Shown here in pieces: positions 39,878 through 50,597 of a stretch of DNA of 64,000 bases. The stretch spans positions 72,993 through 136,992 of the forward strand of contig CASEGJ010000003.1 of assembly GCA_949287425.1 (NCBI GenBank), read 5' to 3'. A program made the translations under genes and the position numbers. Positions within the stretch are counted from its first letter, which is position 1. Each line of letters begins with the position of its first letter. Source of the stretch: an uncultured Caryophanales bacterium. Lineage in GTDB: Bacteria; Bacillota_I; Bacilli_A; RFN20; CAG-288. The notes beneath the pieces are model-generated. The model was not told where the DNA came from. It ran no database searches and saw only the letters and a list, made by a program, of their open reading frames with translations.

Positions 39878-41210
39878 ATGTTAAAACGCAAAATTGATAA
39901 ATACTTACTAGAATGGAAAAAACACCAAAACACAAACCGTTAGTTGTTTATGGAGCTCGTCAAATTGGAAAGACAACATCAATAAGAGAATTTGGGAAAC
40001 AATATAAAAGTTTTATTGAAATTAATTTTGTTACTATGCCTCAATTCAAAAAAATTTTTCAAAATAGTTATGAAGTGAATGATATTATTAAAGAACTAAG
40101 TTTTTTAAATCCTAAATTTCAATTTATTGAAAATGATACGTTAATCTTTTTTGATGAAGTACAAGAGTTTCCAAACGCTGTCACATCTTTAAAGTTTTTT
40201 GCGTTAGATGGAAGATTTGATGTGATTTGCTCAGCCTCTTTGTTAGGAGGACATTATAATAAAATAAATAGTATTCCTGTTGGATTTAAACAAGATTATA
40301 TTATGCGTTCTTTAGATTTTGAAGAATATTTATGGGCTAATGGTTATTCAGAGAAACAGATAGAAGATATTTTTAATTGCATGAAGCGTCTTGAAAAATT
40401 ACCTGAAGTATATATGTTTAAATTACGCGAATTATTTAAAGATTATATTTTTGTTGGCGGAATGCCAGAAGCAGTTGATTTGTTTGTGAAATATGGCACT
40501 TTTACTAAAGTTTTTCCAATTCAACAAATGATATATCAAAATTATTATGATGATATTGGAAAATATATTGAAGGCTTAGATGTAGTAAAAGTTAAAAATG
40601 TGTACAAGCATATTTCTAGTCAATTAGCTAAAGATAATCATAAATTCCAAATCTCAAAAATGAAACATGGTGCTAGATTTAGAGAATATATTGGTGTAGA
40701 AGAATTGTTAAATGATGCAGGTATAATTAATATTGCTTATAATTTACAAACTTTAGATTTACCATTTGTTAGTTACGAAATCTCTAATTATTTTAGAATT
40801 TATTTTGCAGATCATTTTTGTTTGTTGCTTCACTAGATGAGGAAGCCAAAAAAGATTTGATTGAAAATAATAATTACGATATTTACAATGGAGCTTTATA
40901 TGAAAGTTTGGTGTCTGAAGAATTGGTTAAATCAGGGTATAAATTATATTTTTATAAAAATGAATCAGGTGAAATTGAATTAGATTTTGTAATTAGAGTA
41001 AAAAACGAGATTATACCTATTGAAGTAAAAAGAAACAGAGGTAGAAGTAAATCTTTAAATGCAATTTTAAATGGTAATAATAATATTAAATATGGCATCA
41101 AATTAACTGATGGTAATATTGGTTATATAGATAACAAATTTACTTTTCCTTATTTTTTAATTTTTTTATTAAAAAGGTTTTTTAATGAAACTAACTTCGT
41201 TAAATGGTAG
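39878..41210 (+). pseudogene. DUF4143-type AAA ATPase broken by two frameshifts
   Basis: The natural start is ATG at 39878, after GGGAGG: it gives MLKRKIDKYLLEWKK, the usual opening of this family, and then shifts out of frame in an A6 run (39917-39922). One more A would join it to TPKHKPLVVYGARQIGKT, the P-loop part. The middle frame (ATPase with FFDEVQEF Walker B, DUF4143 start) runs to about 40812, where FRIYFAD should continue T-G-L-x-VASLDEE; five bases stand where six are needed and the frame shifts to the third part (LFVASLDEEAKKDL..., DFVIRVKNEIIPIEVKRN nuclease-like end). The gene is thus complete but interrupted twice. Confidence 0.85.
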
Positions 41211-41342
41211 CATGTTTGTTGTCTAAATATGCCACTTATATACAACTTCAAAAAGTTTTAAAGTAAATCTGTAAGCTTTTAATTGTCTATGAGTAAAAAA
41301 ATGTACATTAAATAGTTTATATTAATATAGGGAGTTAATTAT

Positions 41343-42335
41343 ATGGAATATTCAAAGAAAGCGTTGCCGTTTTTGATCTTACGTATTCTAACTGATTACA
41401 CTGATAAAAAGCATTATATTACTCAAAAAGACATTCTATCTAAGTTGAAACAATTATATAATTTTGAAGCTGAGCGAAAATCTATCTCTTCTAATCTTAA
41501 ATTTTTAATAGAAATGGGTTTTGATATTGTTGAAAATAAACCTAAAGGTGGTGTTTCTTTAATAAGTAGAAAATTTGACTTGACTCAAGTTCAATATTTG
41601 ATTGATTCTGTTTTTTCTTCTAAATCAATTTCTGGGAAACACGCTAAAGAAATTGCTGAAAGTTTATCTAGTAACCTTTCTATATATGAAAGGCGTTCTT
41701 ATAGTTATATTAATAAGAGTGAAGATATTAATAGAAGTAACAATAAAGAAATTTTTTATAATATCGAATTGATTCACGAAGCTATTATTGATAAAAAGCA
41801 GATATCTTTTAAATATTTAACATATACTAAAGATGGAAAAGCAATTGAAAATTACGATGGATATTTATATAGAGTTAATCCTTATTTTTTAATTAATAAC
41901 TATGGAAGATATTATTTGCTATGCAGTTATAAAAAAGAATATAAATTAAGTGTATTTAGAATAGATTATATGGTAAATGTATCTAAAACAAGCGAAAAGA
42001 TGACGCCTATTGAGGAGATAGATTCTAAATACAAAAACTTTTCTATTGCTAAATATTTAAATGAACACATTTATATATTTGGTGGTGAATCATGTACGGC
42101 AAGAATAGAAGTTTTAGATGAAAAAGCAGTTAAATATATAAAAGATTGGTTTTCATATGATACTAACTTTTTCACTAAAGACGGTAGAACATATACAGAT
42201 GTAACATGCAATAAGAACGCTTTGATATATTGGGCATTACAATATGGAAAATATGTCAAAGTTATCTTTCCTTTAGATGTTGTTAATGTTATTAAAGAAA
42301 ACATTCAATTGATGTTGAAAAATTATTCAAATTAA
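41343..42335 (+). CDS. WYL-domain transcriptional regulator
   Basis: 330 aa. The N-terminal winged helix (ITQKDILSKLKQLYNFEAERKSI..., about residues 25-75) is followed by a WYL ligand-binding domain (RVNPYFLINNYGRYYLLCSY, residues about 178-197; then KLSVFRIDYM) and a WCX C-terminal extension. WYL proteins bind nucleotides or single-stranded nucleic acid and regulate transcription, often of defence or DNA-damage genes. The neighbours are a broken ATPase and sugar-nucleotide genes, so the target is unclear. GGGAG precedes the ATG. Confidence 0.85.
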   Translation: MEYSKKALPFLILRILTDYTDKKHYITQKDILSKLKQLYNFEAERKSISSNLKFLIEMGFDIVENKPKGGVSLISRKFDLTQVQYLIDSVFSSKSISGKHAKEIAESLSSNLSIYERRSYSYINKSEDINRSNNKEIFYNIELIHEAIIDKKQISFKYLTYTKDGKAIENYDGYLYRVNPYFLINNYGRYYLLCSYKKEYKLSVFRIDYMVNVSKTSEKMTPIEEIDSKYKNFSIAKYLNEHIYIFGGESCTARIEVLDEKAVKYIKDWFSYDTNFFTKDGRTYTDVTCNKNALIYWALQYGKYVKVIFPLDVVNVIKENIQLMLKNYSN

Positions 42336-42395
42336 AAGTATGGTTGCTTACTTAGTTTTTGTTATGTAAGATTAAATAGAACTAAGGAGCAAGTT

Positions 42396-43490
42396 ATGAA
42401 ATACGATTATTTAGTTGTTGGTAGTGGTTTATTTGGTTCTATTTTTGCTTATGAGGCTAAAAAATTAGGTAAAAAGGTTCTTGTAATTGAAAAGAGGAAT
42501 CATATAGGTGGAAATATATATACATACAAACAAGATAATATAGATGTTCATAAATATGGAGCTCATATTTTTCATACATCTAATAAAGAAGTTTGGACTT
42601 ACATAAATCAATTTGCTGAATTTAATAGATTTACTAATTCTCCTAAAGCAGTATACAAAGGGAAATTGTATTCTTTACCTTTTAACATGAATACTTTTTA
42701 TGAATTATGGGGAGAAAAAGACCCTAATAAAGTAAAGGAAATAATTTCTAAACAAATTGAAAAAGAAAATATTTCTGAACCTAAAAACTTGGAAGAACAA
42801 GCTTTAAAATTGGTTGGTAGGGATGTTTATGAAACTTTAGTTAAAGGATATACTGAAAAGCAATGGGGAGAAAAAGCTAGTAATTTACCGAGTTTTATTA
42901 TTAAAAGATTACCTTTAAGATTTACATATGATAACAATTATTTCGATAGTTTATATCAAGGAATTCCAATAGATGGTTACACTTCTATAATTGAAAAAAT
43001 GCTAGATGGTATAGAAGTTAGATTAAATGTCACTTTTGATAAAAAAATGTTGGATTTAGCGGATAAAATTATATATACAGGATGTATAGATGAATATTTT
43101 GATTATAAATTTGGTAATCTTAATTATCGTTCTTTGAAATTTGAAACAAGTGAATTGGATATAGAAAATTATCAAGGAAATGCTGTTATTAATTATACTG
43201 AATATGAAATCCCATACACTAGAATAATTGAACATAAGCATTTTAATAACGCTAAATCAAATAAAACTATTATTACTAAAGAATATCCTTTGACATGGAA
43301 AAAAGGTGAAGAACCTTATTATCCAATTAACGATGAAATTAACAATAATTTATATAATCAATATTTAGATTTAGCTAACAAGCAAAATAAAGTTATCTTT
43401 GGTGGAAGGTTAGGCTTATATAAATATTTTGATATGGATAAAGTAATTTATGAGGCTTTAGAATTAGTTAAAAAAGAACTTTATCATTAA
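42396..43490 (+). CDS. glf: UDP-galactopyranose mutase
   Basis: 364 aa. FAD-binding GSGLFGSIFAYEA near the N-terminus and VIEKRNHIGGNIYT; the active-site segments HKYGAHIFHTSNKEVW (His and Ile-Phe-His), GYTEKQWG, LPLRFTYDNNYFDSLYQG, and Arg in EIPYTRIIEHKHF are all present. It converts UDP-galactopyranose into UDP-galactofuranose for cell-surface glycans. AAGGAG precedes the start. Together with the next gene it points to a galactofuranose-containing capsule or wall polymer. Confidence 0.95.
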   Translation: MKYDYLVVGSGLFGSIFAYEAKKLGKKVLVIEKRNHIGGNIYTYKQDNIDVHKYGAHIFHTSNKEVWTYINQFAEFNRFTNSPKAVYKGKLYSLPFNMNTFYELWGEKDPNKVKEIISKQIEKENISEPKNLEEQALKLVGRDVYETLVKGYTEKQWGEKASNLPSFIIKRLPLRFTYDNNYFDSLYQGIPIDGYTSIIEKMLDGIEVRLNVTFDKKMLDLADKIIYTGCIDEYFDYKFGNLNYRSLKFETSELDIENYQGNAVINYTEYEIPYTRIIEHKHFNNAKSNKTIITKEYPLTWKKGEEPYYPINDEINNNLYNQYLDLANKQNKVIFGGRLGLYKYFDMDKVIYEALELVKKELYH

Positions 43491-43656
43491 TTAATAAGTA
43501 AATAGTTAATTAAAACGCACTTAAATATTTAATATTAAAATTCAATTAAGCATGTTAAAATTTGAAAAAAAACGTTAATTTAACTATTGTAAACGCTTTA
43601 GATGTATTAAATGACACGTTAATTATGATAAACTTATTTTGTCTAGAAATTAGATT

Positions 43657-44421
43657 ATGAATTTTGAATACGATTTATATAACCAAAATCTAGTTGATGG
43701 TGAAGAGATTGATACATCTAAATATGCCGATCTTTCTGATGTCACTATTACTGGAACTAGAGAAATTAGTAAAATCTTAAAAGAAAAGCATCGCGGTTTT
43801 TATCTAAATTTTTATTTATTTGTTAAAAGATGCTTTGATATTTTTGCTTCGACTATTTTAATTGTTTTGTTATCATGGCTATTAATTATTTTAGCTATCG
43901 GTGTTAAATGTTCTTCAAAAGGACCAGCTATTTATAAACATAAAAGGCTAGGTAGATATGGTAAAGTTATCTCTGTTTATAAATTTAGATCAATGATAAT
44001 GGATAATAGACCTTTAGAAGAAGTTTTAACAAAACAGCAGCTTCATGAATATCAAACTGAATTTAAAATTGAAGATGATCCTAGAGTTACTAAATTTGGA
44101 AAATTTTTAAGAAAAACAAGTTTAGATGAACTTCCACAATTATTTAATGTTTTTATTGGAAATATGTCTTTTGTTGGACCACGACCTGTTGTTGATAGAG
44201 AAATTAACCTTTATTATTCTCAAACTAAAAAGATTTTATTGCAGGTTAAACCTGGAATAACTGGTTATTGGCAAGCTTATGCTAGAAATGAAGCTACTTA
44301 CGCTTCTAACCAGCGTCAACAGATGGAGCTATATTATTGTACTTCACGTTCTTTTTGGTTTGATATCAAAATCCTTTTTAAAACAGTTTGGAGAGTTTTA
44401 TCTAGAAAAGGTTCTAGTTAA
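43657..44421 (+). CDS. Monotopic phosphoglycosyl transferase (undecaprenyl-phosphate sugar-1-phosphate transferase)
   Basis: 254 aa. A 45-residue N-terminal extension precedes the re-entrant membrane helix (KRCFDIFASTILIVLLSWLL) and the catalytic core: GPAIYKHKRLGRYGKVISVYKFRSM, the DE dyad in TSLDELPQLFNV, and MSFVGPRPV. It transfers a sugar-phosphate from UDP-sugar to undecaprenyl phosphate, the first step of capsule or exopolysaccharide assembly. No glycosyltransferases or Wzx/Wzy genes follow, so it may serve a polymer made elsewhere. No ribosome site is visible. A partial cre-like sequence (TGTAAACGCTTTAG, 43588-43601) lies upstream. Confidence 0.92.
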   Translation: MNFEYDLYNQNLVDGEEIDTSKYADLSDVTITGTREISKILKEKHRGFYLNFYLFVKRCFDIFASTILIVLLSWLLIILAIGVKCSSKGPAIYKHKRLGRYGKVISVYKFRSMIMDNRPLEEVLTKQQLHEYQTEFKIEDDPRVTKFGKFLRKTSLDELPQLFNVFIGNMSFVGPRPVVDREINLYYSQTKKILLQVKPGITGYWQAYARNEATYASNQRQQMELYYCTSRSFWFDIKILFKTVWRVLSRKGSS

Positions 44422-44465
44422 TTTATAAATAATTTTCATAAACGTTTTATTAATATTGCGCTAGT

Positions 44466-44978
44466 TTAAGAAATTTTGATTCTTAAATAAGAGTATTTTT
44501 CGTTTTTATGGTGGATATAGCCATTGTTAGCTAATATGGTTTTAATTAATAGATGTTATCGTTATTACATTCAAAAAACAGTTCGTTTTCTTTAATTAAT
44601 TTTTGTTTTTTGATTAACTTAATTAGTAAATTTAAACCTAGTTTACCAAAGCCTTTGTGTCTACTACTTTTATCAATTAAATATCCGATATGAGACCAGG
44701 CCCATTATATAAAAAATCATTTAGATATAGTTTTAGTTTATATAAACCGACAATTTCATTACTGTTATCAAAAAGAAAATAATATATATCTGGAACATAG
44801 CCATCTTTTAAGTTAATTCCTTTTCAGCATTTAGTCTTTCTGGAATAGATTTAGATATAAATTTTTCAAAAGATATGTTTTTATATTCATTCTCAAAGCT
44901 GTTTTCAAGGGCTTTATTATTTTGAAAGAATATATATTCTTTTTTAGCATCTAGTAAGTTTAACTTTTTCAAATACAT
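44466..44978 (-). pseudogene. GNAT acetyltransferase, decayed
   Basis: Conceptual translation of the - strand from ATG 44978, allowing frame changes, reads MYLKKLNLLDAKKEYIFFQN, later SFEKFISKSIPERLNAEK, then in another frame GINLKDGYVPDIYYFLFDN and EIVGLYKLKLYLNDFLYNG, then HIGYLIDKSSRHKGFGKLG, and finally IKTILANNGYIHHKNEKYS. These match in order the acetyltransferases whose centre reads YFLxD-x-x-x-IVG...YLNDFL-x-xGAGHIGY. At least three frame changes separate the blocks (near 44820, 44700 and 44550), so the gene is dead. This fills most of the 764-base gap between genes. Confidence 0.8.
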
Positions 44979-45185
44979 AATTCATTAATTTCAAGATAAT
45001 TTAACTTATTGTACCTTTTGTTCAATTTATAATAAAACATTAATGTTTTATTTAAAATAAAAACAGCAAATTTGCACTAATATAAATGATTAGTTATTGT
45101 GCTATTTTTATGATATATTAATATTATTAATTTGCTAACTTAATATTATTTATAAGTTTATAGGCAAATTAGCTTAGAAATAACT

Positions 45186-48100
45186 ATGAAATTTAATTAT
45201 ACCCCCAGTAAAACTAATTCTATTATCGAGTTTTGTAAATTGGCTTTTGTTGATTTTTATTTTGATTGTAGAGATAAATTTAATTACATTAAGAAAAATT
45301 TTGTTGAATGGGTGATTTCTACTTATGAAAAAATTATCCACTCTGATTCTTGGCAAGTGGTCGGTTTAGCTACTATAGTGGCTTTCTTTTCTTTTTGCTA
45401 TGTCTTAGTTACTCAGCATTTTACTATTCCTATTAACGGGGATTTTATGCTGCAGGGTATGACTTTTATATATAACGGTTATGATGATTGGCATCATTTT
45501 TTTGAAACAGGTCAGTTTGTTCAATGGGATACTTCTGGAATGTTAGGTGTTTCTAATATTAACGCTTATTCTTTCTATTATTTATTTGATCCGTTTTTCT
45601 TAGCTTTATTAATCTTTCCACGTTCATTTTTATTACAAGGCCAAGCTATTTTAATGATGCTAAAATTGATTTTAGCCGCTTTAGCTTTCTATAAGTTTTT
45701 ATGTTGTTTTCACATTACTAAAGCCACTAGAAAAATAGGGGCAATCGCTTATGCTTTTTGCGGTTGGGGCTGGTTTTATTTGTGGTTTTTCCACTTTCAA
45801 GAAGTTCTAGTTTTCTTTCCTATGATGTTATATGGAATCGAAAAGATTATAAATGATAAAGATGGAAGGTGGTTTATTTTATCTTCATTTTTAATGGGAT
45901 GTACAAATTATCAGTTTTTCGCTATTTCTTTGATGTGTTGTTTTATCTACGCTTTTTTTAGATGGGTTGCTAGATTTAAACAGCAAGGAGCGAAAAAATC
46001 TTTTGAAAGTTTAGGTTTAGGTTTTATCTGTTTTGTTTTAGGGATTTTAATGACTTGTTTTATTATTATACCTAATTTTATTTCAGTTCAATCTATGCCG
46101 AGAATCGCTGAAGCTAGCTATCTTGATTCAATTAAAAATGCCACTAGTTTAACTGATAAATTAAAGCTTATTTTCTGTTGGGATGATGGATATAAATATC
46201 GACATCTATATCCTATAGCGGGTTTGATATTTATGAATTCTGGTAGTTTTTCTACTACGCTATTTTCTTTATCAGGATACGATAATACCGGAATTAACAT
46301 GTATATTTACGCACCTTTAATTTTGATGTTAATTCCATCTTTATTTGATGCTATTAAAAAGAAAAACATATTGCAAATTGTCGCATTTATTTTGATGGCT
46401 ATTGCCTTAGAAACACCATTTGTATATTATCTTTCTGGTTTATTTGCTAACGCTTATGCTAGATGGACTATGTTTCCAATAGCTATGATGGTTTTATTTG
46501 TCTGCTTGCATTTTGACGATTTAAAGAAGTTTCCTAAATGGTATATGATCACTTCTTTAATTGTTGTTTATGGTGTATTTATTATTTCTATTATGCAGGC
46601 TAAAAACGCCGCTTCTAATTTAAGTTATTATAATTTAAACGTTTTTAATTCGGGTTTGTATAATTATTTTATCTACGGCCAAGGTATCTATTATTTAATT
46701 GTCGGTATCTTTTTAATGGTTAGATGTAAGGCTAAGACATTTAAAAGAGAAACTTTGTTTTTGGTTGTTTGTGAAGCTATTGTTATGGGCTTTTCTTCGG
46801 TAAATAACCAAGGGTTTACTAATTATGAAAACAATTTGTTTGGTGGCCATGAAAACACTGTTCAGCAAACTGAAATCGTTGAAGAATTAAATAAATACGA
46901 TTCTAGCTTTTTTAGAATTATGAATTCTCAAATGAGCCGTTCTCAGCCTAATTTAGCAATGGTGGAAGGGTATAATGGTGTTGGTTTATTCTGTTCAGTT
47001 TACAATTACGAATTAACTAAGTTTTTAAACTGGTCGAGAATTGAATATACTGGTTCTACTGGATGGACTATGGGTATTCATGAAAAGAGAATGAACCTAG
47101 ATGAATTTTTAGGAGTTAAATATTATATCGTTCAAAAAGACGATAATAACGTTCCATTTATTGGAAAGATGTTTACAGATATCACTTTGGATCCATCTTG
47201 TCCAGATAGTTTAAAAAGTACTATTGAGAATAGTAATTTTAAAGTATATAAAAACAATATGTTTATCGATACAGCTTTCGCTTTCGATTCATATATTTCT
47301 TCTAGTGAAATGTCTTCAAGTTATCTTGGGGTTAATTCTAATGAATATAATTATTTAAAGCACGCAATTATCGATGAAGACTATTTAAAAGAACATCAAG
47401 ATGAATTTAGTCAATTTAATTTGGGCAATTACCAAAGTATGGATAATGTTGTTAGAAACTACAATGTCTGTGTTTATTATGCTAACTGGGATAGTCAAGA
47501 AGAAGGTGGAGGATTAAGAAGTTTACACCCAGATTATTCTGATAGTTACGTCAATCAAAAAATTCAAGAATATTTAAATGGAAATAAACAGGCCTTAGAT
47601 ATTTTTGATAGAAAAGATAACGGACCTCTTCACTATCCAAAATACACGATTAAAAATTATGTAGATTATACTCAAAATCCTAATATTTATAGTGAAGATT
47701 CACCTGAATATAATTCTAAATATGAATATGATTTAAATAATGGTACTTACTATGGTAGAACTTCATATTATGGAACTACTCCAGCTGATTCTTATCAAAC
47801 TAGTTTAACTAATTTAACTTATAATTCTAAGATTGTCGTTTCTTCTAGAGGTGGAATTAATGAGGTTTTAGCTGGTCAAAATGCCAGTAAAGAAAATCCA
47901 ATGTATCTATCTATAGATTCTAAATTTGGTTATAACATCGATTTTGCCTTATTTAATTATGATAAAGAAAACAAAGAATTTTTAGATGAGGAAGTTAATC
48001 CATGGCCAACATATGGATTTAGTAAAATAACTCACGACCAGCATATGAATAATACATACGCTAAAGGTTCTGATTGGAAATACTCCCGTGGTTTTTACAC

Positions 48101-48635
48101 TTCTAAACCTGTCAATTTAATCGTAGGAACTTTAAAAGAAACTTTGGGAAATAAAAATAATCCTGCTCAAGATACTAATGTCACTTTAGCTATCAACAAT
48201 TTAGCTTATGAATATTATTCTGATTTTGAAAAAGATGTTAAACCTTTATTAAACAATCAAGTTCAAGTCACTTATCACGATGCTAACAATTACGATTTTG
48301 TATCAAATTACATTTCATCTAAAATTGTTGTATTAAATATTCCATATGATTTAGGATGGACTATTACTAGAACTTATAAAAATCAGGCAGGTCAACAAAT
48401 TACTGAAAATGTCGATTATTTTAAAGGACAGGGCGGCTTTTTATCTTTTATCGGTTTACCTAATGAAGTTAGTTATCATTTAAATTACGTTACTCCAGGA
48501 TATAATTTAGGTAAATATATTACCTGTGGTGGCTTTGTTGGTTTTATGGGAATTTGTTATGCCTGGTATTTTGTAAATTTAGATAAAAAGAGATTTAATT
48601 TATATTTTAAAAACACTCATCTTCATGACTTGTAG
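45186..48635 (+). CDS. YfhO-family polytopic membrane protein
   Basis: 1149 aa. About 12-14 membrane helices lie in the first 560 residues, followed by a large extracytoplasmic C-terminal region and one last helix (TCGGFVGFMGICYAWYFV). The GDFMLQGMTFIYNGYDDWHHFF start and the DEFLGVKYYIVQ motif are typical of YfhO, a GT-C-like family that helps glycosylate lipoteichoic acid or other surface polymers. The upstream phosphoglycosyl transferase and UDP-galactopyranose mutase fit an envelope-glycan role. No ribosome site is seen before the ATG. Confidence 0.85.
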   Translation: MKFNYTPSKTNSIIEFCKLAFVDFYFDCRDKFNYIKKNFVEWVISTYEKIIHSDSWQVVGLATIVAFFSFCYVLVTQHFTIPINGDFMLQGMTFIYNGYDDWHHFFETGQFVQWDTSGMLGVSNINAYSFYYLFDPFFLALLIFPRSFLLQGQAILMMLKLILAALAFYKFLCCFHITKATRKIGAIAYAFCGWGWFYLWFFHFQEVLVFFPMMLYGIEKIINDKDGRWFILSSFLMGCTNYQFFAISLMCCFIYAFFRWVARFKQQGAKKSFESLGLGFICFVLGILMTCFIIIPNFISVQSMPRIAEASYLDSIKNATSLTDKLKLIFCWDDGYKYRHLYPIAGLIFMNSGSFSTTLFSLSGYDNTGINMYIYAPLILMLIPSLFDAIKKKNILQIVAFILMAIALETPFVYYLSGLFANAYARWTMFPIAMMVLFVCLHFDDLKKFPKWYMITSLIVVYGVFIISIMQAKNAASNLSYYNLNVFNSGLYNYFIYGQGIYYLIVGIFLMVRCKAKTFKRETLFLVVCEAIVMGFSSVNNQGFTNYENNLFGGHENTVQQTEIVEELNKYDSSFFRIMNSQMSRSQPNLAMVEGYNGVGLFCSVYNYELTKFLNWSRIEYTGSTGWTMGIHEKRMNLDEFLGVKYYIVQKDDNNVPFIGKMFTDITLDPSCPDSLKSTIENSNFKVYKNNMFIDTAFAFDSYISSSEMSSSYLGVNSNEYNYLKHAIIDEDYLKEHQDEFSQFNLGNYQSMDNVVRNYNVCVYYANWDSQEEGGGLRSLHPDYSDSYVNQKIQEYLNGNKQALDIFDRKDNGPLHYPKYTIKNYVDYTQNPNIYSEDSPEYNSKYEYDLNNGTYYGRTSYYGTTPADSYQTSLTNLTYNSKIVVSSRGGINEVLAGQNASKENPMYLSIDSKFGYNIDFALFNYDKENKEFLDEEVNPWPTYGFSKITHDQHMNNTYAKGSDWKYSRGFYTSKPVNLIVGTLKETLGNKNNPAQDTNVTLAINNLAYEYYSDFEKDVKPLLNNQVQVTYHDANNYDFVSNYISSKIVVLNIPYDLGWTITRTYKNQAGQQITENVDYFKGQGGFLSFIGLPNEVSYHLNYVTPGYNLGKYITCGGFVGFMGICYAWYFVNLDKKRFNLYFKNTHLHDL

Positions 48636-48706
48636 CTAATTAAAAGTTACTTAATATTTATTTATTTTGACTTTTAAATTAAAATACTAGAGGAGAATTT
48701 ATATTT

Positions 48707-49786
48707 ATGGATTACGTATTAGATAGATTACAAGTTATGGAAGATAGATTAAATCAGATTGATAGCCAATTATCAGAAATCACTGATTTTAATCAAGCTA
48801 AAAAATTAAATCAAGAAAGAGCTAACTTAGATGAACCTGTCAGCTTATTTAGAGAATATAAGAAAGCTGATAGCGATCTTCAAGAAGCAAAAATTATGGC
48901 CAGCGATAGCGATTTAGAACTTTCTGAACTAGGTAGAAATGAAGTTATTCGCTTAGAAAAATTAAAAGAAGAACTTTATGATAAGATACAAGTTTCCTTA
49001 CTACCAAAAGATGCTAACGATAGCAAAAATGTCATTATGGAAATTAGAGGAGCTGTCGGTGGAGATGAAGGTAATATTTTTGCTGGAGATTTATATAGGA
49101 TGTATTTAAAATATGCCGATAAAGTTGGTTGGAAAGTTAAATTACTCGATGAAACTCCAACTTCTTTAGGTGGTTTTTCTAATGTTTCTATTATGATTCA
49201 AGGAAAAGGAGTCTATTCTAGATTGAAATTTGAATCAGGCGCTCATAGAGTTCAAAGAGTACCTATAACTGAAAAATCTGGACGTTTACAAACTTCTACT
49301 GCCACAGTTTTAGTTATGCCTGAAACTAAACAGGAAGACGTTGTAATTAATCCTTCGGATTTAGAAGTCGATACTTATAGATCTCAAGGTGCTGGTGGTC
49401 AAAACGTCAATAAAACTGAATCAGCTGTTAGAATTACTCATAAACCTTCTGGAATTGTTGTTACTTGTCAAATTGAACGTTCTCAAATTCAAAATAGAGA
49501 AATCGCTATGGGAATGTTAAGAGCTAAATTAAAAGCAAAAATGGATGAAGAACAAAACGCTAAAATAGGTCAAGAAAGAAAATTAAAAGTTGGAACAGGT
49601 GAAAGATCTGAAAAAATTAGAACTTATAACTATCCTCAAAATAGATGCACAGACCATAGAATCGGCTATACAGTTAATAACCTAGATAGAATTATGGATG
49701 GGGATTTAGACGATTTATTAAATGCTTTACAAGCTGAATATCAAAAAGATTTGATTTTGCAAGCTGGAAAACAAAATAATGATTAA
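48707..49786 (+). CDS. prfA: Peptide chain release factor 1
   Basis: 359 aa. GGQ motif in YRSQGAGGQNVNKTESAVR, and the stop-codon-reading region HRVQRVPITEKSGRLQTSTATV, where PIT is the P-x-T tripeptide of RF1 (recognises UAA and UAG); LQTS replaces the common IHTS. AGGAGAA precedes the start. Its 3' end overlaps prmC by eight bases, the conserved pair in which PrmC methylates the GGQ glutamine. Confidence 0.96.
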   Translation: MDYVLDRLQVMEDRLNQIDSQLSEITDFNQAKKLNQERANLDEPVSLFREYKKADSDLQEAKIMASDSDLELSELGRNEVIRLEKLKEELYDKIQVSLLPKDANDSKNVIMEIRGAVGGDEGNIFAGDLYRMYLKYADKVGWKVKLLDETPTSLGGFSNVSIMIQGKGVYSRLKFESGAHRVQRVPITEKSGRLQTSTATVLVMPETKQEDVVINPSDLEVDTYRSQGAGGQNVNKTESAVRITHKPSGIVVTCQIERSQIQNREIAMGMLRAKLKAKMDEEQNAKIGQERKLKVGTGERSEKIRTYNYPQNRCTDHRIGYTVNNLDRIMDGDLDDLLNALQAEYQKDLILQAGKQNND

Positions 49787-50597
49787 TTCGACAAACTTAT
49801 TAAATCAACTTCGTTTGTTAAATGTCAGTGAAGCTGATATTAGAGATCTTTTTACTTATAGATATAAAATTGATTATAATCAGGTATTAATTGGAAGATT
49901 ATATATGTTAGATTCTAAAGCCGAAATGGATTTAGAATTGATATCAAATCAATATCCAATTAGTTATATTATTGGATTTGTTAATTTTTTCAATATGAAA
50001 ATAACTGTAAATCCTAGCGTTTTAATTCCGCGTCCTGAAACTGAAGAACTAGTTTATTTAATTCAAAGAAAACAGGGAAACACTCTTGTTAATACTGCTT
50101 TAGATTTATGTACAGGTTCAGCTTGTATCGGCTTAAGTTTAAAAAAGATTTTTCCTCATGCTGAGATTTACGCTTCCGATATTTCTTTAAAAGCTATACA
50201 AGTTGCTCAACAAAACGCTGAGATAAATAAGCTCGAAATAAACTTAGTTTTATCCGATTATTTTCAGTATTTTATAAATCACAACATGAAATTTGATCTA
50301 ATTGTCTCTAATCCTCCTTATATTAAAGAAGGTGAAATATTAGATAGATCTTTAGGATATGAACCTCAGATTGCTTTATATTCAGGGACAGATGGTTTAA
50401 CAGCTTTTTATAATATTTTCACTTATTTAGATAAGGTGTTAAATGAACATGGTGTAGCATATTTTGAAATAGAAGCTAACAATTATGAACAGACAATCTC
50501 GTTAGCTAGAGAAATTTTAAAAGCGTATACTATTGAAACTATTAAAGATATGTCTAATAAGAATAGATTTTTAAAAGTTAGCAAGAGATATTTATAG
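49779..50597 (+). CDS. prmC: Release factor glutamine methyltransferase
   Basis: 272 aa. N-terminal helical RF-binding domain; SAM-binding core ALDLCTGSACIGLSL; the NPPY motif (SNPPYIKEGE) that holds the target glutamine; PRPETEEL just before the core. It methylates the Gln of the GGQ motif of RF1 and RF2. Overlaps prfA. Confidence 0.95.
   Translation: MINSTNLLNQLRLLNVSEADIRDLFTYRYKIDYNQVLIGRLYMLDSKAEMDLELISNQYPISYIIGFVNFFNMKITVNPSVLIPRPETEELVYLIQRKQGNTLVNTALDLCTGSACIGLSLKKIFPHAEIYASDISLKAIQVAQQNAEINKLEINLVLSDYFQYFINHNMKFDLIVSNPPYIKEGEILDRSLGYEPQIALYSGTDGLTAFYNIFTYLDKVLNEHGVAYFEIEANNYEQTISLAREILKAYTIETIKDMSNKNRFLKVSKRYL

Noticed and set aside
43588..43601. TGTAAACGCTTTAG as a cre site before the phosphoglycosyl transferase gene
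   Set aside because: It has three mismatches at the 3' end to the palindromic form and no promoter in a fitting position, so it was kept only as a remark.
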